Shown here piece by piece: positions 55,903 to 64,000 of a DNA stretch of 64,000 nt; the first letter of the stretch is position 1; every line of letters starts with the position of its first letter. Source of the stretch: an uncultured Bacilli bacterium (GTDB lineage: Bacteria; Bacillota_I; Bacilli_A; RF39; UBA660); the NCBI GenBank assembly GCA_944358375.1, contig CALVQT010000001.1:186001-250000 (forward strand), written 5' to 3'. The translations under genes were made by a program, and so were the position numbers. Under the pieces are notes generated by a model. That model made no database searches. It was not told where the DNA came from and saw only the letters and a program-made list of their open reading frames with translations.

Positions 55903-56616
55903 ATGAATAAAAAAGGATTTACATTGATTGAATTGTTAGTAGTAATCGCAATTATAAGTATTTTAAGTTTACTTGTAGTTCCAAATATTATTAATATTAA
56001 TAGAAATGTCGATAAGAGATTATATGCGCAAAAAGTAGAGTACATTATATCTTCAGCTGAGTTATATGCAAGTAATAATCCCGAAATATTTAATGGTTCT
56101 GATGTTGTAGAAATTCCTGTGTATACTCTTATTGAGGCAGGTTATTTAAATCCTGATGAAGGAGTAGATTGTGATAAGAGTAAATATCCAGATGGTTGTA
56201 TAGTTAACCCTGAAAATAATAATTTACTAAATGAAGAAACAGTAACTGTTACTAAAAAATCTGTTGGTATAGTCGGTGAATTTAATGGTACGCTCGATGA
56301 ATCATCTATTTCTTCAAGTGAAGAATTAGTAAAAAAAGTATGCGCTGGATTTGGAAAATCATTCGATGGAAAATTTGGAACTGGTGAAAAAGATACGTGT
56401 GAATGCATTATAGAAAATAATGGTAATGTTAAATTAGTAAAGAGTAATACAAATGAGAGTGTGGACTATTGTATAATTGTTAGTAATAAGCCATCTGGTG
56501 AAGTAAATAACTGGTTAAAATATGGCTCTAATGAAGCAAATTGGCGAGTTGTTGGTCTTTATAATATTGATGGCAAAGTAAGTGCTAAAATGATTACTAG
56601 TGGAGTAGTAAAATAA
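55903..56616 (+). CDS. Type IV pilin-like protein (prepilin N-terminus)
   Basis: A 237-residue protein beginning MNKKGFTLIELLVVIAIISI, the class III prepilin signal. Cleavage is expected between Gly5 and Phe6, with Glu at mature position 5. The rest has several Cys (CDKSKYPDGC, then VC and CEC, later YC) and an acidic middle, suggesting a disulphide-stabilised surface pilin or pseudopilin. No prepilin peptidase or assembly ATPase lies in this window, so those would have to be elsewhere. It has its own promoter, GAGGTTG ribosome site and terminator. Confidence 0.85.
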   Translation: MNKKGFTLIELLVVIAIISILSLLVVPNIININRNVDKRLYAQKVEYIISSAELYASNNPEIFNGSDVVEIPVYTLIEAGYLNPDEGVDCDKSKYPDGCIVNPENNNLLNEETVTVTKKSVGIVGEFNGTLDESSISSSEELVKKVCAGFGKSFDGKFGTGEKDTCECIIENNGNVKLVKSNTNESVDYCIIVSNKPSGEVNNWLKYGSNEANWRVVGLYNIDGKVSAKMITSGVVK

Positions 56617-56643
56617 ACTTTTCAGAAATGAAAAGTTTTTGTT
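56616..56643 (+). terminator. Terminator of the pilin-like gene
   Basis: AACTTTTC and GAAAAGTT form an eight-base stem over AGAAAT, followed by T residues. Confidence 0.8.
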
Positions 56644-56705
56644 TTAAATAATCTTAAAGATTGTTTTTTTATGTTAATAAATGTATAATTTTATTAGGAG
56701 TATTT

Positions 56706-57470
56706 ATGAAAGATTATTTTAAATATAGATTTTCAACTGATTTTGAATTCAATTTAAGTGAAAAAGATTTTACTACAATAATTGGAAATAATAATGAATT
56801 AATTATTTTCACTCTTTTAAATGGTCATAAAAAATGTAATATTTTTGTGGGAGATTTAGAACTTAATAGTATAACCAAATATGATGTATATAAAAAAATG
56901 AGCATGGTCATTTATAGATATTTAAATATTTTTGTAGCAGAGACTGTTATTGATGAAATTGCATTTGGTTTAGAAAGTCTTGCTATGAGTAGAGATGATA
57001 TTATTAATTTAATTGTTAGTGAAAGTAGATTATTTAAAATAGAAGACATTTTAGAAAGAGATCCAAATAGTCTTGGTATTAGTGATAAAGTTAAAGTAAA
57101 AATATTATCAGCATTAATAGTAAAACCTAAAATATTAATATTAGATAATGTTATGTGTGAGCTAGACTATAATGATAAATTATTATTATTTAATATATTA
57201 AATGAATTTACTAAAAATGGTGGAATAGTTATTAATTTAACGAGTGATGTAGAAGAAACAATATATGGAAATAAAATAATAGTTATTAATGATAAAAAAA
57301 TATTATGTGAAGATAAAACTATGAAAGTATTAAATGAAGAAAAATTGCTTAAGAGAATTGGCGTAGGCCTTCCTTTTATGATTGAACTTAGCAAATATTT
57401 AATGGATTATGAAATTATCGATAAATATTTTCTAGAACCTGATAAGTTAGTAGGTGGAATATGGAAATAA
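56706..57470 (+). CDS. EcfA1-like ABC ATPase with lost ATP-site motifs
   Basis: A 254-residue protein at the position of EcfA1, recognised by its locus and by alignable blocks. FTTIIGNNNELIIFTLLNG stands where the family has a GxxGSGKST Walker A, so the Lys is missing. MSMVIYRYLNIFVAETVIDEIAFGLE aligns with the Q-loop region but lacks the Gln. The signature reads LGISDKVKVK instead of LSGGQxQR. Walker B is ILILDNVM with Asn in place of the catalytic Glu. It can hardly hydrolyse ATP and may only complete the dimer. ATG 56706 follows TAGGAG. It overlaps the next gene by ten bases. Confidence 0.7.
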   Translation: MKDYFKYRFSTDFEFNLSEKDFTTIIGNNNELIIFTLLNGHKKCNIFVGDLELNSITKYDVYKKMSMVIYRYLNIFVAETVIDEIAFGLESLAMSRDDIINLIVSESRLFKIEDILERDPNSLGISDKVKVKILSALIVKPKILILDNVMCELDYNDKLLLFNILNEFTKNGGIVINLTSDVEETIYGNKIIVINDKKILCEDKTMKVLNEEKLLKRIGVGLPFMIELSKYLMDYEIIDKYFLEPDKLVGGIWK

Positions 57471-58297
57471 AATTTAATAATGTTAGTTTTGTTATGGATA
57501 GCAATACACCTCTTGAAAAAACTATTTTAGATAATATATCTTTTGAAATAAAAGAAGAAGGTGTTTATTCATTTGTTGGTGCTTCTAATAGTGGAAAAAC
57601 AGCAATTGGTGATTTAATGCAATTTTTAATAGAACCTACAAGAGGTTTTGTTCAAATTGGAAAATACATAAATGATGGAAGTAATCAAAGAAATATTAAT
57701 AATTTTAGATTAAATGTTGGATATGTATTTAAAAATCCATATGATATGTTTATGAATAAAACAATAGATTATGAACTTAAATTTTCACTAAAAAGATGTA
57801 GAAATAAAAAAAATATTTTAAAAGTAGATAATGTACTAGAATTAGTTGAATTTAATAAAGAATATTTAAATTTAGATCCACAAATATTAACTATAAGCGA
57901 TGCTAAAAAACTAGCTCTTGCATGTACTTTAATATCTAATCCAGATATTATTATATTAGATGAATATACTTGTGGAATAAACAATAAAGATAAAAAAGAT
58001 TTAGAAAGAATTATAAGATTACTTAAAAATAAATATAAAAAAACTATTATATTTTTAACTAAAGATACCAATTTCGCATATCAAATAAGTGATAGAGTGT
58101 TTATCATGTATTTAACTAAAATAATTTCTTCTTCTGATAAAACAATACTTCAAGATGAAAAATTATTAACATCTTGTAATTTGGAGATTCCTAAAATAGT
58201 TAAATTTATAAATGAGTGTAATAATAAAGGACATGATATATATCAATATACAAATATTCTTGATTTAATTAAGGGGGTATATAGAGATGTATTCTAG
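57461..58297 (+). CDS. EcfA2-like ABC ATPase with degenerate signature
   Basis: A 278-residue ABC protein. Walker A GASNSGKT (about residues 38-45) and Walker B DIIILDEYT are kept. The Q-loop Gln is Lys (VFKNPYDMF), the signature reads LTISDAKK rather than LSGGQ, and the switch His is replaced (LTKDTNFAY instead of VTHD). It is the second ATPase of an energy-coupling-factor module, overlapping both EcfA1-like and EcfT-like genes. It may bind ATP but probably hydrolyses it poorly. An 11-base overlap couples it to ecfT. Confidence 0.75.
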   Translation: MEIKFNNVSFVMDSNTPLEKTILDNISFEIKEEGVYSFVGASNSGKTAIGDLMQFLIEPTRGFVQIGKYINDGSNQRNINNFRLNVGYVFKNPYDMFMNKTIDYELKFSLKRCRNKKNILKVDNVLELVEFNKEYLNLDPQILTISDAKKLALACTLISNPDIIILDEYTCGINNKDKKDLERIIRLLKNKYKKTIIFLTKDTNFAYQISDRVFIMYLTKIISSSDKTILQDEKLLTSCNLEIPKIVKFINECNNKGHDIYQYTNILDLIKGVYRDVF

Positions 58298-59042
58298 AAA
58301 TTCATTTGGATCATATTACCCAGTAAACTCACTAGTGCATAAATTAAATCCAATTATTAAATTTATTAATTTCATAATTATTATAATTGTTAGTATTTTA
58401 AGTGATTCTATTTATATTAATAGTTTTATATTGATATTAGTAATGATATTAATGTTATTAAGCTATGTTCCATTTAAATATTACACAGATACTTTATGGA
58501 TGCTTAGATACTTATATTTATTTATAGTATTTGTATGCGCATATTTTAATACTACACTACAAGAGTGCATTATGTATTTAATTAAAATTACAAATATAAT
58601 AGAATATTTACATATAATAGCTTATACTACTAGTCCTAGTGAAAGTGCATATGGAATAGAAAAAATATTATCATCAATTAATATACTAGGACTTCCTATA
58701 TCTAATATTGCATTTAAATTAAATTCAATGTTAAGATATTTGCCTCTTAATTTATCAGTAGAAAATAAATTATTAAAAACTATTTCTTCAAGAGGAATGG
58801 ATTATTATTACAATAATATATTAGGAAAGATATGGATATCAATAAGTATTTATTTTAAGAAAAGAAGACTTTTAAAATTAAAAAATAAACAAATAAAAAA
58901 TGCTTATAAACTTAGATTGTTTAATCTAAAAAAATATAGAACTAATTATAGAACAAACAAAGTGGGTTTTTATGATATTTTTTTCTTATTATTTCATATT
59001 ATAATGATACTTCTATATTTAAAGGATAAAGGTGTAATATGA
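58287..59042 (+). CDS. ecfT: ECF transporter transmembrane component EcfT-like
   Basis: A 251-residue membrane protein with four to five TM segments. The N-terminal SYYPVNSLVHKLNPIIKF matches the EcfT opening (YxPxxSxxHxLDPRxK), and TISSRGMDY corresponds to the second Ala-Arg-Gly coupling motif, the first one being weak. EcfT links ATPases to vitamin-binding S components. Given the degenerate ATPases the module may be weakly active or specialised. It overlaps truA by four bases. Confidence 0.82.
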   Translation: MYSRNSFGSYYPVNSLVHKLNPIIKFINFIIIIIVSILSDSIYINSFILILVMILMLLSYVPFKYYTDTLWMLRYLYLFIVFVCAYFNTTLQECIMYLIKITNIIEYLHIIAYTTSPSESAYGIEKILSSINILGLPISNIAFKLNSMLRYLPLNLSVENKLLKTISSRGMDYYYNNILGKIWISISIYFKKRRLLKLKNKQIKNAYKLRLFNLKKYRTNYRTNKVGFYDIFFLLFHIIMILLYLKDKGVI

Positions 59043-59770
59043 GATATTTAATTAATATGAGCTATGATGGAAGTAAGTTTTATGGATATCAAATTCAAGA
59101 TGATAAAATAACTGTTGAATCAGAAATAGAAAGAGTATTATCTAAAATATTAAATACTAATATAAACACTAAATCATCATCAAGAACGGATAGGGGTGTT
59201 CATGCTTTAAACCAGTATTGTCATTTTGATTATTATGATGATATAAATGTAAATAAGTTATGTCATAGTATGAATTCATTAATAAATAAAAGCATATATA
59301 TAGGAAGTATAAAAAAAGTAAGTGATGATTTTCATGCAAGATATAGTGTATTAAAAAAAGAATATATTTATAAAGTCAATATTGGAGAATATAATCCTAT
59401 AGAAAAAGATTATGTATTGCAGTATAATAAAAATATAAATGAAGAATTATTAAAAGAGTTTACTTCAAAAATAAGTGGTAATCATAATTTTAAGAGTTTT
59501 ACTTCAGATAAAAACAAAGAAAATTATCAAAGAAATATAACTGTTGAATATAAAATAGAAAACAATATAGTTTATTTAAAATTTATATCTAGTGGATTTT
59601 TAAGATATATGATTAGAAACATAATAGGATTATTGCTTGATATAAATGATAAGAAAAAAAATATAAATGATATAGACACAATATTTAATATGGAAGATAG
59701 AAGTTCATGTGGTAGATGTGCTAGTGGATGTGGATTATATTTAAACAATATTTATTTTAAAGGACATTAG
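59039..59770 (+). CDS. truA: tRNA pseudouridine(38-40) synthase TruA
   Basis: A 243-residue enzyme modifying the anticodon arm. YLINMSYDGSKFYGYQIQ starts the fold, SSRTDRGVHALNQ carries the catalytic Asp, and SGFLRYMIRNIIGLLL is the conserved C-terminal block. The ecfA1-ecfA2-ecfT-truA order is widely conserved in Firmicutes and identifies the preceding genes. It ends at a terminator. Confidence 0.96.
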   Translation: MRYLINMSYDGSKFYGYQIQDDKITVESEIERVLSKILNTNINTKSSSRTDRGVHALNQYCHFDYYDDINVNKLCHSMNSLINKSIYIGSIKKVSDDFHARYSVLKKEYIYKVNIGEYNPIEKDYVLQYNKNINEELLKEFTSKISGNHNFKSFTSDKNKENYQRNITVEYKIENNIVYLKFISSGFLRYMIRNIIGLLLDINDKKKNINDIDTIFNMEDRSSCGRCASGCGLYLNNIYFKGH

Positions 59771-59791
59771 TTTAATTACTAATGTTTTTTA
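59764..59791 (+). terminator. Terminator of ecf-truA
   Basis: ACATTAGT and ACTAATGT form an eight-base stem over TTAATT, followed by T residues. Confidence 0.85.
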
Positions 59792-59874
59792 TATAATAAA
59801 ATAAAATAAGTACTTTATTTTTTAAAAACATTTTGATACAATAATTTATAGAATAGAAAGGTATTGATTTTGAT

Positions 59875-61632
59875 ATGTTAGGACAAATATTAGCAATTAG
59901 TAAAAATGATTGTGTTGTTAAATTAGATAAATTAGTAGCAAATATATCTGATTTAATTAATATTCATGTGATATTTGAAGATAATAATAAAAAAATATTA
60001 GGTGAAGTCGATAGCATTGAAAATAATACTGTTAGGATTACTTTTTTAGGTGAAATTGTTGGTAATGATTTTATAGGTGGTTTAATTAAAAAACCAAGTT
60101 TAGATGCTAGAGTAAGAATAATTAACACTGATGAGTTAAAGATATTAACGGGAGTTGAAAATGAAAGTATTAATTTAGGAGTATCTCCTTTATATGATAA
60201 TTATCCATTAAATGTTAAATTAGATGACTTATTTTCCAATCATACTGCTATTTTTGGCAATACTGGTAGTGGCAAAACTAATGGTGTTTCTAGAATAATT
60301 CAAAACATATTTCCTAACTCAAAAATTATTCCTTATAAAACTAATTTATTTATATTTGATAATTATGGTGAATATATTAATGCTTTTAAAGATATATCTA
60401 TAAATAATGAATATTATCAATTTAAAGTTATAACTACAAATATGAAAAAAGATTATGAAAAACTAAATATACCAGTATGTTTATTAGAATTAGAAGATTT
60501 ATTAAATTTATTTGATGCTACTTCTTATTCTCAAATATCTATGCTAGAAACAACACTAGTTTATGTAAAAATGTTTGCAAGAAATGATAATGAGTCAAGA
60601 GAATTTAAAAATCACATATTAGCAAAAGCAATCATATCAATATTATATACAAACCAAACTTCTTCTAGAATAAGAGATGAAATATTTGAAATATTAGAAG
60701 AAACTAACACAAATGAAATATCATTAGATGTAGAAGTTCCTGGGATTGGATTTACAAGAAAATTTAGAAATTGTTTTGATATAGATAGTGAAGGTAGGTT
60801 TGCTGAAAATAAAATAATCATTGATTATTTAAAAAAATATATCAATGATGATAGAGCATGGAATTATGATGCGAGTAATGTATATTATTCATTACATGAT
60901 TTAGAAGTTTCTCTTAATTTTACTTTGTATAGTGAAAGATATTTATTAAATGAAGCTATGTATGATAGTGCAATGAGTTTAAAAGTAAAATTACATGATT
61001 TGGTACATAGAAATTATGGACAGTTTTTTTCAAGTGATTCATACATAACTGTTGAAGAATATATTAAAAGATTACAAATAAAAAGAAATAAAAAATGTCA
61101 AATAGTTAATTTTAATTTAGAAGATGTAGATGATAAATTTGCACGTAGCATAGTTAAGATATTTTCACGTATGTTTATGAAATTTACAAAAGGATTAGAA
61201 AATAGAGCTTCTTTTCCAATACATATAATATTGGAAGAAGCACATAGATATATAGTTGAAAAGGATGATAAAGAATTAATTGGTTATAATATATTTGAGA
61301 GAATAGCAAAAGAAGGAAGAAAATATGGACTTATATTATGTATAATAACTCAAAGACCAACTGATTTGAATGAAAATGTTATAAGTCAATGTTCAAACTT
61401 TTTAATATTTAAGATAAATCATCCTGCTGATTTAGATTTTATATATAAGAGTGTACCAAATATGAGCGAAGATATTATAGAAAAACAAAAGACATTGCAA
61501 CCAGGAACATGTGTTGCATTTGGTAAATTATTTAAAATACCTATGATAGTTAAAATGGAAAAAGCATCACCAGCGCCTACAAGTGATAATTGTAAAATAT
61601 ATAATAATTGGATGGTAAGATTAAAAGAATAA
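59875..61632 (+). CDS. HerA-like DNA translocase ATPase
   Basis: A 585-residue protein of the HerA/FtsK superfamily. An N-terminal HAS-barrel-like beta domain (about residues 1-90) is followed by Walker A GNTGSGKT (128-135), Walker B IHIILEEAHRY, sensor ITQRPTDLNENVISQCS and the C-terminal FKINHPADL. HerA proteins work as hexameric DNA pumps, in archaea with the nuclease NurA and in bacteria often in defence systems. No nuclease or SIR2 partner is adjacent, so its role here is open. A GAAAGGTATTG leader precedes the start. The GH31 gene follows after 14 bases. Confidence 0.85.
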   Translation: MLGQILAISKNDCVVKLDKLVANISDLINIHVIFEDNNKKILGEVDSIENNTVRITFLGEIVGNDFIGGLIKKPSLDARVRIINTDELKILTGVENESINLGVSPLYDNYPLNVKLDDLFSNHTAIFGNTGSGKTNGVSRIIQNIFPNSKIIPYKTNLFIFDNYGEYINAFKDISINNEYYQFKVITTNMKKDYEKLNIPVCLLELEDLLNLFDATSYSQISMLETTLVYVKMFARNDNESREFKNHILAKAIISILYTNQTSSRIRDEIFEILEETNTNEISLDVEVPGIGFTRKFRNCFDIDSEGRFAENKIIIDYLKKYINDDRAWNYDASNVYYSLHDLEVSLNFTLYSERYLLNEAMYDSAMSLKVKLHDLVHRNYGQFFSSDSYITVEEYIKRLQIKRNKKCQIVNFNLEDVDDKFARSIVKIFSRMFMKFTKGLENRASFPIHIILEEAHRYIVEKDDKELIGYNIFERIAKEGRKYGLILCIITQRPTDLNENVISQCSNFLIFKINHPADLDFIYKSVPNMSEDIIEKQKTLQPGTCVAFGKLFKIPMIVKMEKASPAPTSDNCKIYNNWMVRLKE

Positions 61633-61646
61633 AAGGAGGTAATACC

Positions 61647-64000
61647 ATGTATGATCTTGGAGAAAATTTTAGAATAAATTTAAAGAAAAGTAAAACACCA
61701 AGTTCTTACGTATTTAGAGGTGCAAAATATAGAATAAGTATTATATCTGATTCGTTAATAAGATTTGAATATAATATAGATGGTAAATTTAATGATTATC
61801 CAACTATGTTTGCTATTAATAGATCATTTGGTAAGCCTAAAATTAATGTTGAAGAAGATAATTTAATATTGGTTATCAGAAATGATAAATTTACTCTTGA
61901 ATATCAAAAAGATAAACCATTTATAGGAAATAGAATGTTTCCTGAACAGTATTTAAAAGTCGCTGTTAAAGATTCAGATAAAATATGGTATTTTAATCAT
62001 CCTGAAGTTAGAAATTTTAATTCATCTGCATATAGTTTAGATAATTATGACGGAAATATAAAATTAGATAAAGGTTTATTTTCTTTAGATGGTTTTGCAT
62101 CTATAGATGATTCTAAAACTCCTATATTAGATTTAAATGGCAATTTGATGATACCAAATGAAAATAATATTGATACATACTTATTTATATACAATGAAGA
62201 TTTTGGTATTGGTCTTAGAGATTATTTTAATTTGACTGGATTACCACCACTAATTCCAAGATATGCTCTTGGAGTATGGTGGGCTAAGAATGATTCATAT
62301 AATGTTCAAGATATTCAAAATTTAGTTAATTCATTTAGAAAAAATAAGATACCATTATCAGTATTATTGTTGGGGGAATATGCTAGAACTAAAAATAAGT
62401 ATTCTCCTTTGAGTTATACACTAGATAAAAAAATATTTCCATCAACTATAGAATTAAGTAAGTATTTACACAAAAATTATATACTTTTAGGAACGAATAT
62501 TAAAACTGATGGAGTTTTAAGTATAGAGGAAGAAAATCACTCAAATTTTATTAAAATGTATCCAAAAGATAGTGATAAAAATATTCCTATCAATGTGTAT
62601 AGTTCAAATTTTATAAATGCATTTTTAAAAACTATAATTAATCCTTTTTTAAATTCAGGTATTGATGTTTTATGGGTTGATGATGATAATAAAAATGATA
62701 AAATTAGAAATTATGCAATGAATTATTATTTATTTAATAATGATTCTGTTGAAGAATATAAAAAAAGAAATTTAATAATTTCAAGAAATTTTGGGATAGT
62801 TCCACATAAATATTCAATATTATATTCTGGAAAATTAAACATAAATTGGAAAACTCTTAAATTTTTACCATTTTATAATGCTAATTCATCAAATATTGGA
62901 GTTTCTTGGTGGAGTCATGATATTGGTGGATACAGGGGTGGAACTGAAGATTCTGAATTGTATATGAGATATGTGCAGCTTGGAGTTTATAGTCCTATTT
63001 TAAGACTTGCTAGTGAAGGTGGTAAATATTATAAAAGAGAACCTTGGAAATGGGATGCTAAAACATATAGTATAGTAAAAGATTATCTTGTATTAAGACA
63101 TAGATTGATACCATATTTATATTCAGAGGCAAGAAAATATTCATCATATGGAACAACTCTAATACAACCATTATATTATAAATATCCAGAAACTTATGAT
63201 GAGCCATTATATAAAAATGAATACTATTTTGGAAGTGAATTATTTGTATCTCCAATTGTAACAAGTAGAGATGCTATTATGAATAGAGTAGTTCATAGAT
63301 TATTTTTACCAAAGGGAATTTGGTATGATTTTAAAACAGGCAAAAAGTTTATAGGTGGTAAGAGGTATGTAACTTTCTTTAAAGATGAAGATTATCCCGT
63401 ATTTGCAAGGGGAGGTGCGATAATACCAATGTCCGTATTAAATCCAAATCAATTAAATAATACAGCTTCACCTAAAAAATTAGAAATCCATATATTTCCT
63501 GGTAGAAGTAATACATATAAATTATATGAAGATGATGGGTATACATTAAAATATAAAAATGGCTATAGTTTTACAACAGAAATTAATTATTATTATAAAG
63601 AAAATGACTTTTCAGTGTCATTAGAACCACTAGAAGGTAAATCAGGAGTAATACCTGAAAAAAGAGATTATGTAATAAGATTTAGAAATACTAAATTTAC
63701 AGATCAAGTACAAGTTTTTTGTGACGAAATAAATGTTCCATATAGAAGATTTATTGAAGATAATGATTTTGTAATAGAGTTTGATAATATCCCGACTACA
63801 AGTAAAGTTTTTGTTTATTGTAAAGGTAAAGATATAGAAATAGATGCATCTCGTGTTATTAATGAAGATTTAGAAAGTATTATTAGTGATTTAACGATCA
63901 CAACAGATTTAAAAATTGCTATAGATGAAATTATATTTAGTGATAAATCTATAAAAGATAAAAGAATAGCAATAAGAAAACTAAGAAAAAAAGGGTTATC
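61647..64000 (+). CDS. Glycoside hydrolase family 31-like protein, acid/base residue replaced (3' end beyond window)
   Basis: A 784-codon open frame running off the window, behind a perfect AAAGGAGGT. The N-terminal beta domain has PPLIPRYALGVWWAKNDSY. The barrel has SGIDVLWVDDD (nucleophile Asp position), RNFGIVPHKYSILYSGKLNINW, SNIGVSWWSHDIGGYRGG, ELYMRYVQLGVYSPILRL and REPWKW, and the C-terminal part has VFARGGAIIPM. This is the GH31 subgroup with WWSHDIGG. In that subgroup the acid/base Asp lies in FSGDT; here it reads YSGKL, so Lys replaces Asp. An altered or lost hydrolase activity is likely. No signal peptide is seen, so it is cytoplasmic. Confidence 0.88.
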   Translation, partial: MYDLGENFRINLKKSKTPSSYVFRGAKYRISIISDSLIRFEYNIDGKFNDYPTMFAINRSFGKPKINVEEDNLILVIRNDKFTLEYQKDKPFIGNRMFPEQYLKVAVKDSDKIWYFNHPEVRNFNSSAYSLDNYDGNIKLDKGLFSLDGFASIDDSKTPILDLNGNLMIPNENNIDTYLFIYNEDFGIGLRDYFNLTGLPPLIPRYALGVWWAKNDSYNVQDIQNLVNSFRKNKIPLSVLLLGEYARTKNKYSPLSYTLDKKIFPSTIELSKYLHKNYILLGTNIKTDGVLSIEEENHSNFIKMYPKDSDKNIPINVYSSNFINAFLKTIINPFLNSGIDVLWVDDDNKNDKIRNYAMNYYLFNNDSVEEYKKRNLIISRNFGIVPHKYSILYSGKLNINWKTLKFLPFYNANSSNIGVSWWSHDIGGYRGGTEDSELYMRYVQLGVYSPILRLASEGGKYYKREPWKWDAKTYSIVKDYLVLRHRLIPYLYSEARKYSSYGTTLIQPLYYKYPETYDEPLYKNEYYFGSELFVSPIVTSRDAIMNRVVHRLFLPKGIWYDFKTGKKFIGGKRYVTFFKDEDYPVFARGGAIIPMSVLNPNQLNNTASPKKLEIHIFPGRSNTYKLYEDDGYTLKYKNGYSFTTEINYYYKENDFSVSLEPLEGKSGVIPEKRDYVIRFRNTKFTDQVQVFCDEINVPYRRFIEDNDFVIEFDNIPTTSKVFVYCKGKDIEIDASRVINEDLESIISDLTITTDLKIAIDEIIFSDKSIKDKRIAIRKLRKKGL

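Noticed and set aside
59875..61632. HerA-based defence system
   Set aside because: Neither nuclease nor SIR2-type partner is adjacent, and the surroundings are housekeeping genes; not enough to call a defence locus.

Overview
The window comes from a strongly AT-rich bacterium of the Firmicutes/Bacilli-Mollicutes side of the tree. The evidence is a HrcA/CIRCE heat-shock operon, a dnaG-rpoD-trmK block, an era-yqzL-recO block, a truA-linked ECF transporter and sporulation genes (spoVAC/D/E, yqfC, yqfD). Pyruvate:ferredoxin oxidoreductase and acetate kinase point to an anaerobic fermenter. The naming of the lineage (an uncultured gut Bacilli with a compact genome) is inference. TGA is a genuine stop codon here: spoVAC, cdd and several other genes end in TGA, often inside an ATGA overlap with the next start. 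Nearly every gene is on the + strand, with short gaps and hairpin-plus-T-run terminators.

Layout. 1-10.2 kb: a surface/extracellular protein cluster with tandem paralogues carrying a hydrophobic N-terminus ending in AWF, a 1165-residue beta-helix-like surface protein, camelysin/TasA-like proteins, and a SipW-like signal peptidase homologue that appears to lack its catalytic residues. 10.2-11.5 kb: an O-antigen-ligase-like membrane protein. 11.5-15.05 kb: an accessory patch holding a minus-strand orphan gene, an IS110-family element whose transposase is interrupted by one in-frame TGA, about 0.75 kb of gene-free DNA, and tRNA-Glu(CTC). 15.1-16.9 kb: spoVAC-spoVAD-spoVAE. 17-20.4 kb: nifJ. 20.4-30.1 kb: an ankyrin protein, a YhcC-type radical SAM protein, a probable structured small RNA, recG, yebC, parE and parC. 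30.1-34.2 kb: tRNA-His, an atypical AMP-forming ligase and a hybrid histidine kinase. 34.2-39.2 kb: yqfC-yqfD-vanZ-ybeY-dgkA-cdd-era-yqzL-recO. 39.2-41.8 kb: a decayed DUF4143 ATPase and a DUF6273-like surface protein. 41.8-48.4 kb: hrcA-grpE-dnaK-pepF-dnaJ under a double CIRCE promoter. 48.4-56.6 kb: an orphan gene, dnaG-rpoD-trmK, ackA, nrnA, engB and a type IV pilin-like protein. 56.7-59.8 kb: ecfA1-ecfA2-ecfT-truA with degenerate ATPase motifs. 59.9-64 kb: a HerA-like ATPase and a GH31 glycosidase-like protein cut by the window end.

The most unusual points are a series of conserved enzymes that keep their locus but seem to have lost catalytic residues (signal peptidase, EcfA1/EcfA2, GH31, an AMP-forming ligase), TGA codons sitting exactly at Trp positions in two broken accessory genes, and an unassigned pseudoknotted RNA between the radical SAM gene and recG.
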